A DNA stretch of 64,000 nt from Sanderia malayensis. Lineage: Eukaryota > Cnidaria > Scyphozoa > Semaeostomeae > Pelagiidae. The DNA lies in NCBI GenBank assembly GCA_013076295.1, contig RQOL01000863.1:1678180-1742179 (forward strand), in the 5' to 3' direction. The notes under the pieces are model-generated. The model made no database searches. It worked only from the letters and a program-made list of their open reading frames with translations, and had not been told where the DNA came from. This document shows positions 43,201 through 54,581 of this stretch, piece after piece (position 1 is the stretch's first letter; the number at the start of each line of letters is the position of its first letter). Position numbers and translations under genes: made by a program.

Positions 43201-43291
43201 CATTGTTTTGGACCGTGTCACTGAGAGTGTTGAAGCAACTTCAGTAAATAACAGCGATGGCTCCGCGGCAAATAATAGAGACACCAAATAA
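40291..43291 (+). CDS. cGAS-like receptor / Mab-21-type nucleotidyltransferase
   Basis: Four exons (40291-40579, 41567-41735, 42285-42433, 42702-43291) give 398 aa in one frame. Visible: an N-terminal helical spine, the nucleotidyltransferase turn GSVYEKVKI with G58-S59, metal-binding Glu71 and Asp73 in NEFDFD, and the third acidic residue Asp178 in VYDVDLAPV. The C-terminal Mab-21 helical lobe contains LRSYHMKTVLLYESETWP and a KHYFLPDINILESL block. All three catalytic carboxylates are present, as in active cGAS and animal cGLRs, so it probably makes a cyclic dinucleotide on binding nucleic acid. The vertebrate cGAS zinc thumb (His-Cys-Cys-Cys) is not visible, so the ligand may differ (inference). 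It could instead be a developmental Mab-21 relative, but the intact EFD...D set favours cGLR. A poly(A) signal is at 43556-43561. Confidence 0.87.
40725..41043. mobile_element. TIR element, family C (CTTTAA(T)CGGGAGAAACTTTCGCG), copy 1
   Basis: A 319-bp element in the first intron of the cGAS-like gene, TA at both borders, rich in TTCGCGAAAGTTTATCTCGC units arranged as inverted sub-repeats. Matches the copy at 57319-57654. No coding capacity. Confidence 0.85.
41886..42072. mobile_element. Short TIR element, family B, copy 2 (inverted) with shared flank
   Basis: The core is 41972-42072 with TA on both sides; it is the reverse complement of 13471-13644 with an internal deletion. The neighbouring ATGTAAAAGCTTGCGTATGT and ATAATATAAC repeats are also shared with the 13647-13710 region. 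Confidence 0.75.
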
Positions 43292-44756
43292 TGATAACAA
43301 CTGTGTATTAGTTTACAAGAGGACTGTGTGCCTGGTAGGTATTTTAATATGTAATGCTCACCTACGTGTTCGCAAATTTACTATGCAAATATTAAACATG
43401 GTATTTTCTTTGATTGTCTATCTTACGTCTTTATAGAGCAGCTGACATATTTCTCACACACTCTCGCCTTACTTGTAGCAAGTACCCGCATTAGGTACCA
43501 CCTACTGTTGAAAACCCACAGCCTGAAATCTCAGTATTTCTATATATTTCTTCATAATAAACTTTAGTCAATACTCTGATTCCATGAAAAAGTATTCTGA
43601 TAGCGTACCTATGGTTAACATTTACATTAATTCAACTTTGGGTTGAATTCATTTAAATTTTAACTTTAAAATGGGCTTCTACTGTAATTCACTTTTAATT
43701 TGAGAAATTCTTATTTGGACCAAATCTTCAGAAAAAACTGATATATCTATAGGAAACTTTAAGATAATGCTGGCTACCATCATGTAAACATGGTATTTTC
43801 TGTTTAATAGACAAATCCTTATTATTGACCAATATTTTATTTCATTCTTTTGCCTGCTTCATGAAGCAGATAATCACATTGGCAGACATATACAGCAGAT
43901 TATTTCTCAAAGTTGAAATATAATGAGAACTTTCCCCCAATTGAAATAAAAAATAGTTTTAGAAGGTTAATCTTTTATATAGCAGGCTGCTGAGATAACA
44001 GATTACTTTTCTACATGAAACTTTATCATGTAGAAAATCCAGATTCAAGAATACAACTGTTTGGGATAACAGGCAGGCCAGGTAGCAGATGTCAAATGTA
44101 TGTACTTACTAATCCATTTAAGCATAAGATACTGTTTGACTAAATTCAATATTGCTTTTTAATTTCTTTAAAAATTCTATCTTTATAAATTTCTTTTTCA
44201 CAAATATTCAAATATTATAAATATATTTACATAAAAATACATTTTTGAACTATACTTGAAGAATACTTTGCTTTATCAACTGTCTTTTCTCACAAATTAC
44301 ATTTTAGAGTGTATATGTATTGTAAACTCCATTAATATATTTCAAATGTTTATTTTGATGTTTACTAATTACAGGATTATTATTTTTGTGATTTGTTCAT
44401 TGTTGTAGGAATGTGTGAATTACTATAATGAAGGTGTTGTCTTTGGAATATGGAATTTTCTCAATTTTACAAAGGAATGAAAATTGTCCGCAAAGTATAG
44501 CCAGCAAGTTGTGAGTACCACTATTAATTTATTATCCATGAAAGTCTTTAGTGCATGACAGTTACCCCCTTCCCATAAAGGGGACAGCCATCATGTAATG
44601 AGCCATTAATATACGTTGAAGCTATGTGAGTTCAAAACTATGCTAGCTCAAGGCTTTATGAGTCAACGTGTCTCTCCAGTATACCGTGAAACTGTACAAG
44701 TTCAAAACTATAGGAGTCAATGTGTCTCTCCAGTATAGCATGAATAACTACTATTT
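43292..44756. other. AT-rich intergenic region between convergent genes
   Basis: Contains the 3' UTR of the cGAS-like gene (AATAAA 43556-43561) and, reading leftwards, that of the minus-strand Lys-rich gene (TTTATT, the reverse of AATAAA, at 44528-44533). Bases 44610-44750 have a short duplicated AAAACTATG...AGTCAA(C/T)GTGTCTCTCC phrase. No other gene is seen. Confidence 0.5.
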
Positions 44757-46745
44757 TCAGTTGAAATTTGCGAATATGTCCCGAAGGAACGATTCAACCA
44801 CTTGATCTTCTTTATGCACAACAATATTTTCAATTTTGCTCGCGTCGACTTTGAACTTCTTTCCAATCACCGTAGCGATCTTCTGCGCACGCGTCAACGC
44901 ACGGTCCATGGCAATGAATGCTTTCAAAATCCGCTTACCTGTCGCTTTGCAGTGTCCAACGAGCGCCCTCGCAATCAACTTTCGCAGGTCCTGAGCACCG
45001 GCTAGATGTTTTTGCAAGTACTTCACGTGTGACGAAATGTGCTGCGGTCCATTATCATCCGGTTTGCTATCAGCAGGTGCGGTTGCTTTTTTCGTGCTAC
45101 CGGTCTTATCTCCTGCTGGATCAATATTGATATCAATAGTTACCGGTTGTTGACTCTCCTTAGAAGCGGAGTCGGTCATGCTTTCAAGCTCTGCCAACTC
45201 TTTTTTCTTCTTACCGAGCAGCTCTCGCCATGCAATCATCCTTAGGCCGACTGGAAACTTTCCAAGGAACTTCTTCGGAACCTTACTCTTGCTTGCCTTG
45301 GCTAACAGCGTTTTCAAAGTCTTGATTTTCTCGTTCCTGCTTTCATCGGGAATTTTATTTTTTTTCGAAATTTCCTTTTGTTGCTTCTTCGTTTTCTCCT
45401 CCTCCGCAGCTGGCTTATCTTTCAAATCCGTACTCTCAACTTCATCCTTCACATTAAGTTCATTATTCAATTCTTGCTCCAACTGTCGTGTTGTTGTTTT
45501 CGCCACCAACGGACTTTCTGTTGGCGCGGCTGACTTTTTCGCGCCCAAAGCCTCGATATCAGGTCCACCGTCTCCTACCGGTGATTTCTCACTCATCTTA
45601 TCATCCGACACCATTTCATTCATCTTTGCACTGTCCTCGAGTTTTGTGACGTCTTCGCTAAACTCAGAATCCTTCGCTTTCGAATCTTCGAACATACTTG
45701 CGAACGCCTTTTCGTCTTCACTTGAAGTTTTCCCACCACCTTTAGCATTTTCTTTCGCTATTTTCGTATCAACGTTTGATTTTTCATTGACCTTTTCGTG
45801 CTTGGTTACCTTGGTTGCTGCTGCTGACGTCATGCTCTGACTGTTTTGCTTCTGTGTTCCCTTCTGCTGTTTCTTCGCTGTCGCTGTGGAGGAAGATCCC
45901 TTTTTCGTTGCCTTCTTTTTCATTTTCATGTGCTGGAAGGCCTTTCTGGCCAGTTGCCTAATATCTTTTCTAGACAATCGATGATGCTTTGCTGCATGTA
46001 TTGTGCCGAGAATATTCATGAGTTCATCTTTACTATTCACACCCCCCGAGTTACCGTTACTTCTACCTGCCGTCGGGGGCAACTTCGAATGCTTGCTCCG
46101 TTTCTCGCGCAGTTTTTCGGGCGCCGAAATTGCCATCAAGTCATCGGTAATGTAATTGTCGTTGATAGTCGCCGGCTGCGTATATTTATCGCCGTTGTCC
46201 TCTTCTGTTAAGCTTCTTTTATACTGCGTCTGTCGTAACAGCGTATTTTCGTTGCCCTCTTGAAAGTACGCTGCTCTTTCGGTTGTGATTGGTATTTTGC
46301 CCGTCAACTTTCCTGTAATTCCGAACGAAGACTTGATATCTAACGCTGCCAATCAATCGCTATTAATTTTACCGAATACGGTATGTTACAAGTATCATAA
46401 GTCGTGGAAGTCAAAGCAATACACCTTTTTTATAAAAAAACCACTCTATAAGAAACTTACTAGTAGAATTTGTGCTAAATTACAATAGATTCCTTTGTTC
46501 TATTGTTTTCCTTAACAATAGAAAACAATTGAAAATTTAAGAAACTTTTACTAGTAGGGCTTGAGCTAGGTTTCTTATAAAATAAAAAACATGTAGCTAA
46601 GTCAAGGAGTTCGGAGACTTCAAATACCGTATTTTGAGTAATGCTACTTACCGTCAGCTTCATCTGTACGGAAGCACGATACGATTCGAAGCAGTGTTAG
46701 AACATAGACGGTGATGGTATGAATATTGTTCTGGTAACATTGCAT
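44757..46745 (-). CDS. Predicted secreted Lys/Glu-rich protein, function unknown
   Basis: Two exons on the minus strand: 46745-46652 (31 codons plus one base) and 46339-44757, 558 aa in all. The split is my inference from a GTAAGT donor at 46651 and an AG acceptor (GCGTTAG) before 46339 in matching phase 1. Exon 1 encodes a signal-peptide-like segment (ITVYVLTLLRIVSC near residues 11-24). Exon 2 is very rich in Lys, Glu, Ser, Ala and Asp over residues about 70-400, probably disordered, with dibasic sites that could be cleaved. The last 90 residues are more ordered, with amphipathic helices (LRKLIARALVGHCKATGKRILKA...) and hydrophobic C terminus. I recognise no family. Low-complexity secreted proteins of this type include matrix and granule proteins, but that is a guess. 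Confidence 0.72.
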
Positions 46746-46959
46746 TGTTACAAATATAGTAACAGCTGAACTGAGAAATCAAAAGTATTTGCATGTTAAC
46801 AATATAGCATGACAGTTTCGTAGTTTGCGCGAGGGATGGCGTTCTTTCTGCCCATGGGAATAATTTGATATAAGAGAAGTGTGTTTCCATATTGATTTAA
46901 TGAGCTCCTGTTTGGAGCAACAGACAGACAAATTCGTGGTTCGCGTAAAAGATGGGTAA

Positions 46960-47390
46960 ACTAATGGTTGGAGCAAATATTAATGAACTCGTGGTTGGAG
47001 TAACAGATAGATAAACTAATGGTTGGAGCAAATATTAATGGACTCATGGTTGGAGTAACAGATAGATAAACTAATGGTTGGAGCAAATATTAATGGACTC
47101 ATGGTTGGAGTAACAGATAGATAAACTCGTGGTTGGAGAAGTAAGAGATAGATAAACTCATGTTGAGAGCAACAAACAGACAAACTGGTAGTTCGCGTAA
47201 AAGATAGATAAACTCTTGGTTGGAGTAATAGATAGATAAACTTTTTGTTCCAGTAACAGATAGATAAACTCATGGTTGGAGCCAAATAATAATAAACTCA
47301 TGGTTGGAGCCAAATATTAATAAACTCATGGTGAGAGCAACAGATAGATAAACTCATGATTAGAGCAACTTGTTGGTGTAACAGATAGAT
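46960..47390. repeat. Tandem repeat (CAGATAGATAAACT..ATGGTTGGAG)
   Basis: Eight or more units of about 29-58 bases combining GATAGATAAACTCATGGTTG with GAGCAAATATTAATG. It lies upstream of the Lys-rich gene's start. Confidence 0.85.
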
Positions 47391-48270
47391 GAACTAACCA
47401 GCCAAAAGTTGGCTACTGTTGATGCACCACAAGACCGACCTCTATAGATAAAAGGGAGGGATGTCTGCAGTGGAATGCTTGGTATTACTTTGTATCTGGT
47501 TTTACAGTAAGATATACATGTTGCTGCAGAATTAAGCCAATTGCCTCAACTTACCGCGAATATGCCAACAATCTTGATTTCGTATGTATACGTTTCTTTC
47601 GGCTGCTAATTTCAAGTCTGCAATATATTGCACCAAATTTCCGTGTGCAACTTCATAGGAGATGGTATGTATCACTCACTTCTTCGTTCAATGTTTTCCA
47701 CAGTAATTTGCTTGTCCAAACACTCGCATACAAACACGCACGCTCTTTTTGCGCATGCAAACAAGGTGCTCTGTTGGTCAAGCTTCGCGTGACGCGCAGC
47801 AGATGCGTGTTGCTATGACAGCGATTGATCATCTGCATTGGACACCCGCGGGATCACGCTTGTTGAATGCAGAATCGAAACTAAACACCCGCAGCTGGTG
47901 CGAGCCATGGCAGAAACGTCCACGGAATGCGGACAGATGTGTTTTTAAAAGATGCCTTTTTTCACCGTCGTTTTCTTCTTGGGAAAGCTTCAAAGCTGTG
48001 AGGAAACGCATTGTTTTGGGGTTATTAGGCCTTGAGGTTTTGAATGGTTGAGCTTTAAGGCTTGGAATGGCTGAAAGACTTTGATTTTCGAGGTTTTGGG
48101 CTTTTGGAGCTTGAGAACTAAGACAATGACCACATTGCTCTTCAATTGTCTGCGCAGATTATTGAAATCAAAGCATATGCATGGATTTTGTCGGCGAAAT
48201 CTATACACGCTTGTCCCTCCCACATTTGCACGGGTGCAGATATTCCCGCTTTGTGTAACGGCATTTTCAC

Positions 48271-48417
48271 GGAATGGAAGTAATCATTGGCTATGCCACT
48301 GGGTTCTACACAGTCCGCGATCAATCCGATCCGGTTTTTAGGTTGCTCGCAGGTGCCTAGACCAGCTAACGTAATTGCGCTCAGAAATCACTGAATAGCC
48401 AATGATTACCTCATTCC
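48271..48417. repeat. Inverted repeat with GTAATCATTGGCTAT arms
   Basis: The left arm 48271-48295 and right arm 48393-48417 are inverse copies with about 3 mismatches in 25. Each contains a TAAT core and a CCAAT box (on opposite strands). The pair sits 60-210 bases upstream of a TATA box, so it may be a paired upstream promoter element or a small MITE. Confidence 0.55.
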
Positions 48418-48477
48418 TTGGCGCAAACTATTCTGCAGACCAAATCACATTGTGAAACATCCACAGCTTTCATACAA

Positions 48478-48487
48478 TATATAAAAG
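48478..48487 (+). promoter_or_regulatory. TATA box of the 138-aa secreted protein gene
   Basis: TATATAAAAG, 55 bases before the start codon at 48542, leaves a short 5' UTR of about 25-35 bases. A CCAAT box at 48399-48403 is upstream. Confidence 0.65.
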
Positions 48488-48541
48488 ATACTGCGATTTG
48501 ATACAGTAATAACAATAAGGAAGCTGTTGTTTTTAAGGACC

Positions 48542-49848
48542 ATGCATTTAAAGCTATTGTCGCACTGGATATGTGTTATTTTGGTGTTAGCTGCTGCTAT
48601 TGTGACTATGGCTCAGGCTGGGAAAGGTAGGCCGTTTGCTAACACATTCAAGTTTGCACCATCACTAAAACATTCTTCTTTTCTTCAATTAATTAACTGC
48701 TTGTTCTATTGAAAATTACAACTTCGAGAGCTATAAGTTGAGCTGGATTCTTAATTCTGCACAGAAATTACTGGCTGTGTTTTGGTTTGGAATTTGTTCA
48801 TTGCATCCCCACCACAACGAGAATTACATGCATTCTAAGTTTTTTAACAAGCCGGTATATCCCAAACCAGACACTTGTACATGGTTTACTGATAAACAAT
48901 TCTTAAACCCTAATGGTATTAGCGTTTGCCTTTGCTATCGCCAACAGACGCAGTCTCGTTCAATTATTGATGAAAGTGATGGTGCCTGAGCCTAAATATT
49001 TTCAAATATTGCAGTCAAGCTTCTTAAAAATGCTTTGTTTTCAGATTTAGCTAATGTTCTTTTCCTAAGCCTTTTTCAGTTCAGTTTTCTAATTTCTTAA
49101 TAAATAAGCTTTGCCTTGAAAAGAGAGAGCTAATCGTGTATTTTCTCGCGGAGCTATTTTATTGATTTTGCACTTTTTATTCGACATCTTTCGGTCCAAT
49201 AAAGACGACTTCTATTATTTTTGAATTTGCTGTTACACTTAATTTTTTAGCTCAGAATTCAGACTTTCTGAGCTATTTCCTAATTTAAGCACTAAAATTT
49301 CTGAACACTTTCTTGACGTGAAGTTGGAAAGTTTTGCTTTACGGAGCATACGCTGTGATGGAGAACATGAATGCTATACTATGCTGTATATCTCTCCAAA
49401 AGCCCTCTCAGCGTTATATAACATCTTTGAAAAACGTTGAAACAAGACAACAACTTATCTCACACTACCATGACGTTACAATGTGTAATATGTAATGAAA
49501 ATAATGTGATTTGCAGCCCACGACAGTGAAAGTAATCTGCAGCTGGTTGATGCTTTGAGCAAGGCAGAGCAGAGGCAGATAGTCCACGGCGAAGACCCGA
49601 CAGCAATAGAAGAAGCACCATCATTTGCGACACACGATGACCAGATTAAGTGGAAATTGAACAAGGCCAAAAAGACGCTTCACAAAGCTAGACAACTGGA
49701 GAGCTTAGCTCGCAAGGCTGCCGTCCATTTTGGATATTTTGATAACATGAAGACCAAGCACAGTGTTGTGTCTGATCTGCTCAGCAGCACAGAAGACACC
49801 CTGCTTGAAGCCGGCGATAAAATGGGCTTTGATTATCAAAAATTCTAG
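48542..49848 (+). CDS. Small predicted secreted helical protein, 138 aa
   Basis: Two exons, 48542-48626 and 49517-49848, joined in phase 1 (donor GTAGGC, acceptor TTTGCAG). Exon 1 is almost exactly a signal peptide: MHLKLLSHWICVILVLAAA followed by a small-residue cleavage region TMAQAG. The mature part (about 112 aa) is charged and helical, with heptad-like KWKLNKAKKTLHKARQLESLARKAA and a C-terminal DKMGFDYQKF. The only cysteine is in the signal peptide, so it is not a disulfide-rich peptide. I recognise no family. The TATA box at 48478 suggests a regulated or highly expressed gene. It shares the signal exon plus phase-1 intron layout with the divergent Lys-rich gene. Confidence 0.78.
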
Positions 49849-51390
49849 TAATTACGTTTATCATGTTTTTGACAAGGTAATAGAATTAATGAAGCTTGCG
49901 TTTTCAGCGAGCATATTTTGTAAATACTATGATTGTTTTGCTGGAGTGCTTCCACTTTCTGAAGACGATTGTTTTGATCAAATTTTTTACGATGCAACTT
50001 TGTATGAGGTGTTTCTGAACGAATGCTTATCACTAACCCATTGCATAGCAAGATATACAGCAAATCCCGCCGCATATTAGAACCTGCATGTTTTGCATCG
50101 AGCTTATTGTTAGAAAGCAATAGACTGATGCTTTATCTAAATGTTCTTCCGAATTTTCTTGTTCTTATACGGGTGCTTTGACATTTTTCATTATAATATG
50201 CATCTTTGTTTCCCTGCGGCTCTTGTTATTTTACCTAGTCTCTTGAAAAACATATACAGCTTGCGTTTTACTTAGCAAGAATTCTTTCAATCTGACAGCG
50301 AAAGCTTAAAGTTTTCCCCGTGGGGGGCGTCAATTTACAGAAAAATACGCACTTTATTTTCATCAACTCTTCTTTACCACTAAAGCGATATTGTCAAGTT
50401 GGTGTAAACAAGTTAGAGAAATTTCTAAATTTTTTAAGATTTTTTTATTCCTCCTCAAAATTTCTTATTGTTTCTGAAATTTTCTGAGCGGACATCACTG
50501 GTTGTGTAACTAACACGTTATAGACAGCCTCGTTTTAGCTAATGCAGCCTCCTATTGGTTGGAGTGAATAAGGCCCAATGATAAGGCCATTGCACGCTAA
50601 AGGCTGGCTGAAAGTCCCTCTAGCATTTTGTTGCACCGTGCAGCTAAAAATGCACACTTTCTGTCTTTTCCGATTTCTTGAAGTGCAATAAGCGCCCTCG
50701 CTCGAATAAACGCCTCCCCCCAAGAAGGGCTAAACGAGAATAATAGAGGGTATACGGTAAGCTTTGACATTGACATGTTCGTTTATTTTGGATTTCTCCT
50801 CCGCAGTTCCGCGTAGAGATTGAGGAAGAGCGAACGAGCTTTCCAGTCAACATGCTCAGAAAATATATGAATTATATTAATCTTTGCGAAATGCTTCTTC
50901 AAAACTTCACAGTTGATATTTTTTATTGGCTTAACGGCCGTGCGGTAGGATTCATTAATTATCAAAACACAGTATTTGTTTTTAAGTCTCATTTCTAGAT
51001 AACATCTCACAAATACTCTGCCATAGATTAGTTTATCTAATATATGTGCACACAAAGTTCATTGTATTGGGCAAACACATAAAGTTTGTTTTATTTTAAC
51101 TTGTATTTCATTTCTGATACCTCTGCACACCGTAGAATATTCTACAAGGCCGTGCCGCCGATGATAGCCATCGGCTTTGATAAATCCAATTTTCTGAAAC
51201 CATTAAGGTTGACTGTTTTGAACAGGCCGTCATATGTGATATCGTATTGTTAACATCGTTATCAGCATAGCAATTATCATTATGATACAACTACATGGCC
51301 TTGCATATGCGTACACTTGAGAGCTAACAAGCGCTAGTTGTGAGGATTATAGTTGGCTAGCTTCATGCTGCTACAACTCCTATTTGCGGT
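49849..51390. other. Gene-poor AT-rich region
   Basis: 3' UTR of the 138-aa gene, then mostly unannotatable DNA. Around 50690-50755 is a CGCTCGAATAAACGCC-type repeat piece ending TACGGTA, related to 28807-28896. At 50806-50997 an acceptor-like CTCCTCCGCAG is followed by 63 open codons on the + strand, but no partner exon was found. Confidence 0.4.
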
Positions 51391-51460
51391 ATGTCTCGTA
51401 AACCAGCTGCCGGGATTTTGAAGACAGATTTCTCGAACAGAAGTGCAAGTAGTATCAAAG
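51391..51460 (+). CDS. Possible first exon of a PP1-binding protein (inhibitor-2-like), rest not found
   Basis: ATG at 51391 opens 23 codons, MSRKPAAGILKTDFSNRSAS..., followed by GTGTGT. GILK fits the [G/S]-I-L-[K/R] PP1-docking motif found at the N terminus of protein phosphatase inhibitor 2. I could not find exons for the rest of such a protein before the receptor gene, so this may be an orphan exon, have a long intron, or be chance. Confidence 0.25.
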
Positions 51461-51655
51461 GTGTGTTGCTCTTGTATTGTTATTTTGTTATTAGCTGTGT
51501 ACTATCTTGCGATATTACCTTTGGCCATTAGGCTTATATGCATCTCGAGTTTTCTCTAACTTTACTTCTTTTTCACATCTTTTACACTTCATCTTATTAT
51601 TATGTTATTTCTATATTATTCCCCGTTATATTATTTTATTATTTATTATTAAGTA

Positions 51656-51828
51656 CAGTTGAACCTCGATAAGTCGACTACCGCTTAAGTCGAACTCCCC
51701 AATCTCGATCATTTTTGTATTTCCCTTGGTTCTGTATGCTTTATATGCGAACCTCGATAAATCGAAACCTCGATAATTCGAACATATTTGTCTTGCTCTT
51801 GGGAGTTCGACTTATCGAGGCTCAACTG
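51656..51828. mobile_element. pogo/Tigger-like MITE (CAGTTGAACCTCGATAAGTC)
   Basis: A 173-bp element whose ends CAGTTGAACCTCGATAAGTC and GACTTATCGAGGCTCAACTG are near-perfect inverses, with TA on each side (51654-51655 and 51829-51830). These are classic pogo/Tigger termini. No coding capacity. Confidence 0.88.
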
Positions 51829-52243
51829 TAGTTATTTTTTTCTTCGGCGTTCGAGTTTGTGAATCACAATCGCAAAATCTCGATAGCCGATTGCGCACAA
51901 CTTTCCGATCCTTTGGCGGCCTTATTTCACTTTATTCGCTTTACTTTACTCTGCATGAACAGAGCAGTGATATATCTAGCCGATGGTCGATTAGAAGTTC
52001 ATTTGAAACCTCGGCAAATTACAGAGCTCAGATACAATGATTTGGATAGTTACAATAGATAGCGAACTAAACACCCGGTAGAGCCTCGTATTATCAACGT
52101 ATAATAGCTTCGGTTTGACGACATCACAACATGGCGGAGTATTGTTTTAGCAGTCCGCTTCAAGATTTCTTGATATCGGTATCTGTTTTTGATAATTTTA
52201 CCGATGTGAATGAACAGATTTTTGGGAAGTGCGGCCTACTCAC

Positions 52244-52351
52244 CTGTAATTTCAATGCTTCTATCAGTGATTTAAATAATTCAGCTGATTGATTGGCCAG
52301 GCCTGTATTCATAGCAGTACTAGCGGTGAAACTAACATTACTTTCTAACAT
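52244..52351 (-). CDS. Possible 36-codon first exon, minus strand
   Basis: ATG at 52351 reads 36 codons (MLESNVSFTASTAMNTGLAN...) ending exactly at CAG followed by GTGAGT, a consensus donor. TCTATATAG lies just upstream. No downstream exon was recognised, and an overlapping + strand ATG frame (52131, 53 codons) exists, so the call is weak. Confidence 0.2.
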
Positions 52352-54581
52352 AATAGGCCGCGTCACTATATAGACCAGTGTTGCTCAGATGCTGGGAACT
52401 ATTTACCCGAAAATCCCTGCTACAACCTCACATTACAAATTAAATAGTGATGTCACCCGCGATCTATTATTTCGCTGTCCTTGTGATTTGGGCGTATGCT
52501 ATTTTAACAACGCCATTTCTACTCTGCTAAGACAGTTGTACCATGTTACAACAACAATTTCGTCTGTGAGCTTTTAATTGAAGTGACACAGCATAACGCC
52601 AATTTCATTAACGGTCGCCTCGGTTGGGTGTGTGAGAACTTGCCAGTTGTGGTGATAATCAATGGATGCGTCACTCTTTGCATTGAAATTATCTTTGCTT
52701 GTATTCTTTGCTATCCTGCCTTTTCTCTTGTTGGACAAACTATAAGTGCTACAACACTTGCTAACGAATAGACCTTCGACAATCATTGTAGTATATCGAG
52801 CCAAACTCAACATTATACATTGAACATTATATTGAGTGTGTCCATATACACCCAGGGGTATATTTGCACAAACGTAGTTTAGGTTTAGTTTAGCAGTGAT
52901 GGTGTACGTCATTAACCACCATGATATAAAATGCGGACTAGCCGCTTAAAGACAAATTGTCCCAAGATAAAGTCCAGTATAAAGGGCTATTGCAACAGGA
53001 CTTGGCTCGGCAAGAGGTTATGGTACTCTTTGGCACACCCTGCACTGGGATGGACCTCATTTACCTTGTAATCTTTGACAACTGTGGAAGTCTTTACACT
53101 ACTTTCAACATTTTTGAACTCAAAGCCCAAAACCCTCCATGACGTGGAATTTGTTTTTGCTCGTCATATTGACAGAGCCTCCCTTTCAGGTAAATACACA
53201 CGTAATGTAGTGAATTTGCATTTGATTTGGTGCTTTCTACATTAGACTCACTACATTGCGTCCCTCTGGTACGTTTGTTGGACAACTCCGAACAGTATAA
53301 TGATTTTATCAATGTGCACCGAATCGTGCAACAGGTCCTCTGCTCTCCAATCTCATCGGAACTGCTTTTAATGTGCGGGCAAATAATGGCTCATTGTAAA
53401 TGTGGCTACATTGTTTTCATCATCCTGTATTCCTGTATCTGCTTCCCCCACCCGTTGTTGCGCATACGCTACAGAGGAGAAGAATCGCTTTCATTTGCTA
53501 TGTCGAAAGATGTTTCATTGTTATTCGTGGGCTACGACTGTCTTGATTGACGCCAAACGCTTTCTCCTCTGAAGAGCAGCTGTTTTATGGAAAATAGTCA
53601 GGGTATAAATTCTTCCCAAGATTCGTCTGCTATATTATTCGTTGTTTTTGCTGGTGAAAACAGACAGAGCACTGGCCTTGACCTGTTTTTCGTTATCAGC
53701 AAACTCTGCTCTCAAACACACCACGCTTTCAAGTAATCATTTTTTCAAAGGTAATTATTCAATTCGTACATTGCTTTCACCTCGGCGACGAGTACATGCC
53801 ACGTCTTAGCTACATATCTCAATTGTCTCAATTGAGAGGATATTAGAATAATTTGCATTTGTCCTCATTTCAACATTGACACTTACCATTACACTTACAA
53901 ATTTCATGTTTGCACGAAACATCGTCAAAGTTTCGTGGAAACGTTTTGATATCGAAGTTTTCATTAACAACTTTTTACCAGGTACTTACGTCATTATGTG
54001 ATATCAGTATATAAGGTTATTTGTTTTTCTGATTTACTGGTTTTAGTGGCATATTTATGAAGTCGTTCAATACTGCTTTCGTTTAATTCAATTCGATTCC
54101 TTACACGTTAATTATTTTTGCACATGTTGCTACTTCGTCATTGTTCTGCAGATGTCGGTAGCACTATTCGCGAATATAAATCTCAACTAATCCAACATCA
54201 ACTCGTAATAGAGGTCTCTCCCATTTTGAAATGTTACAAAAACCATTCTGTGCGCATTGTCTCATTGATTAGCTTTCATTTCAACCAGTTTTTTTACTTT
54301 CAGGCCCGACTAGGTTCCCTTGAGGTCGCTTGCCCATGAGCCGATACTGACAGCTCTCTGTTTCTTCTGCCTCGCTTGGTTGGAACAGACAAAAAGACGA
54401 AATCGCCACAGCCAGGTAAATAACCCAGAATATGAGTCTGCTTCTGTTACTTTTTCTTGAGCCATGTTCTTTTGTTTGTTGCATTCGACCGCTGAATTAT
54501 TTTTCAGCAATGCCTTCCTTTTTGCGACAGAATTCACGGCAAATAAACTAAATTTTTGATGCCTTTAACTAAATCATAGTT

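Larger units (their letters stand above)
46746..48541. other. Intergenic region between the two divergent secreted-protein genes
   Basis: Divergent promoters should lie here. It holds the tandem repeat at 46960-47390, a GC-richer stretch near 47750-47960, a GGCTT/TTGAG-rich run at 48020-48120 and the inverted repeat at 48271-48417. No convincing coding exon is seen. Confidence 0.5.

Noticed and set aside
45178..45840. 220-codon + strand frame
   Set aside because: Shadow of the antisense Lys/Glu-rich coding exon; Phe/Ser-rich composition is what the complement of Lys/Glu codons gives.
53227..53550. 107-codon + strand frame
   Set aside because: No splice partners or recognisable domain; similar length open frames occur by chance on both strands here.
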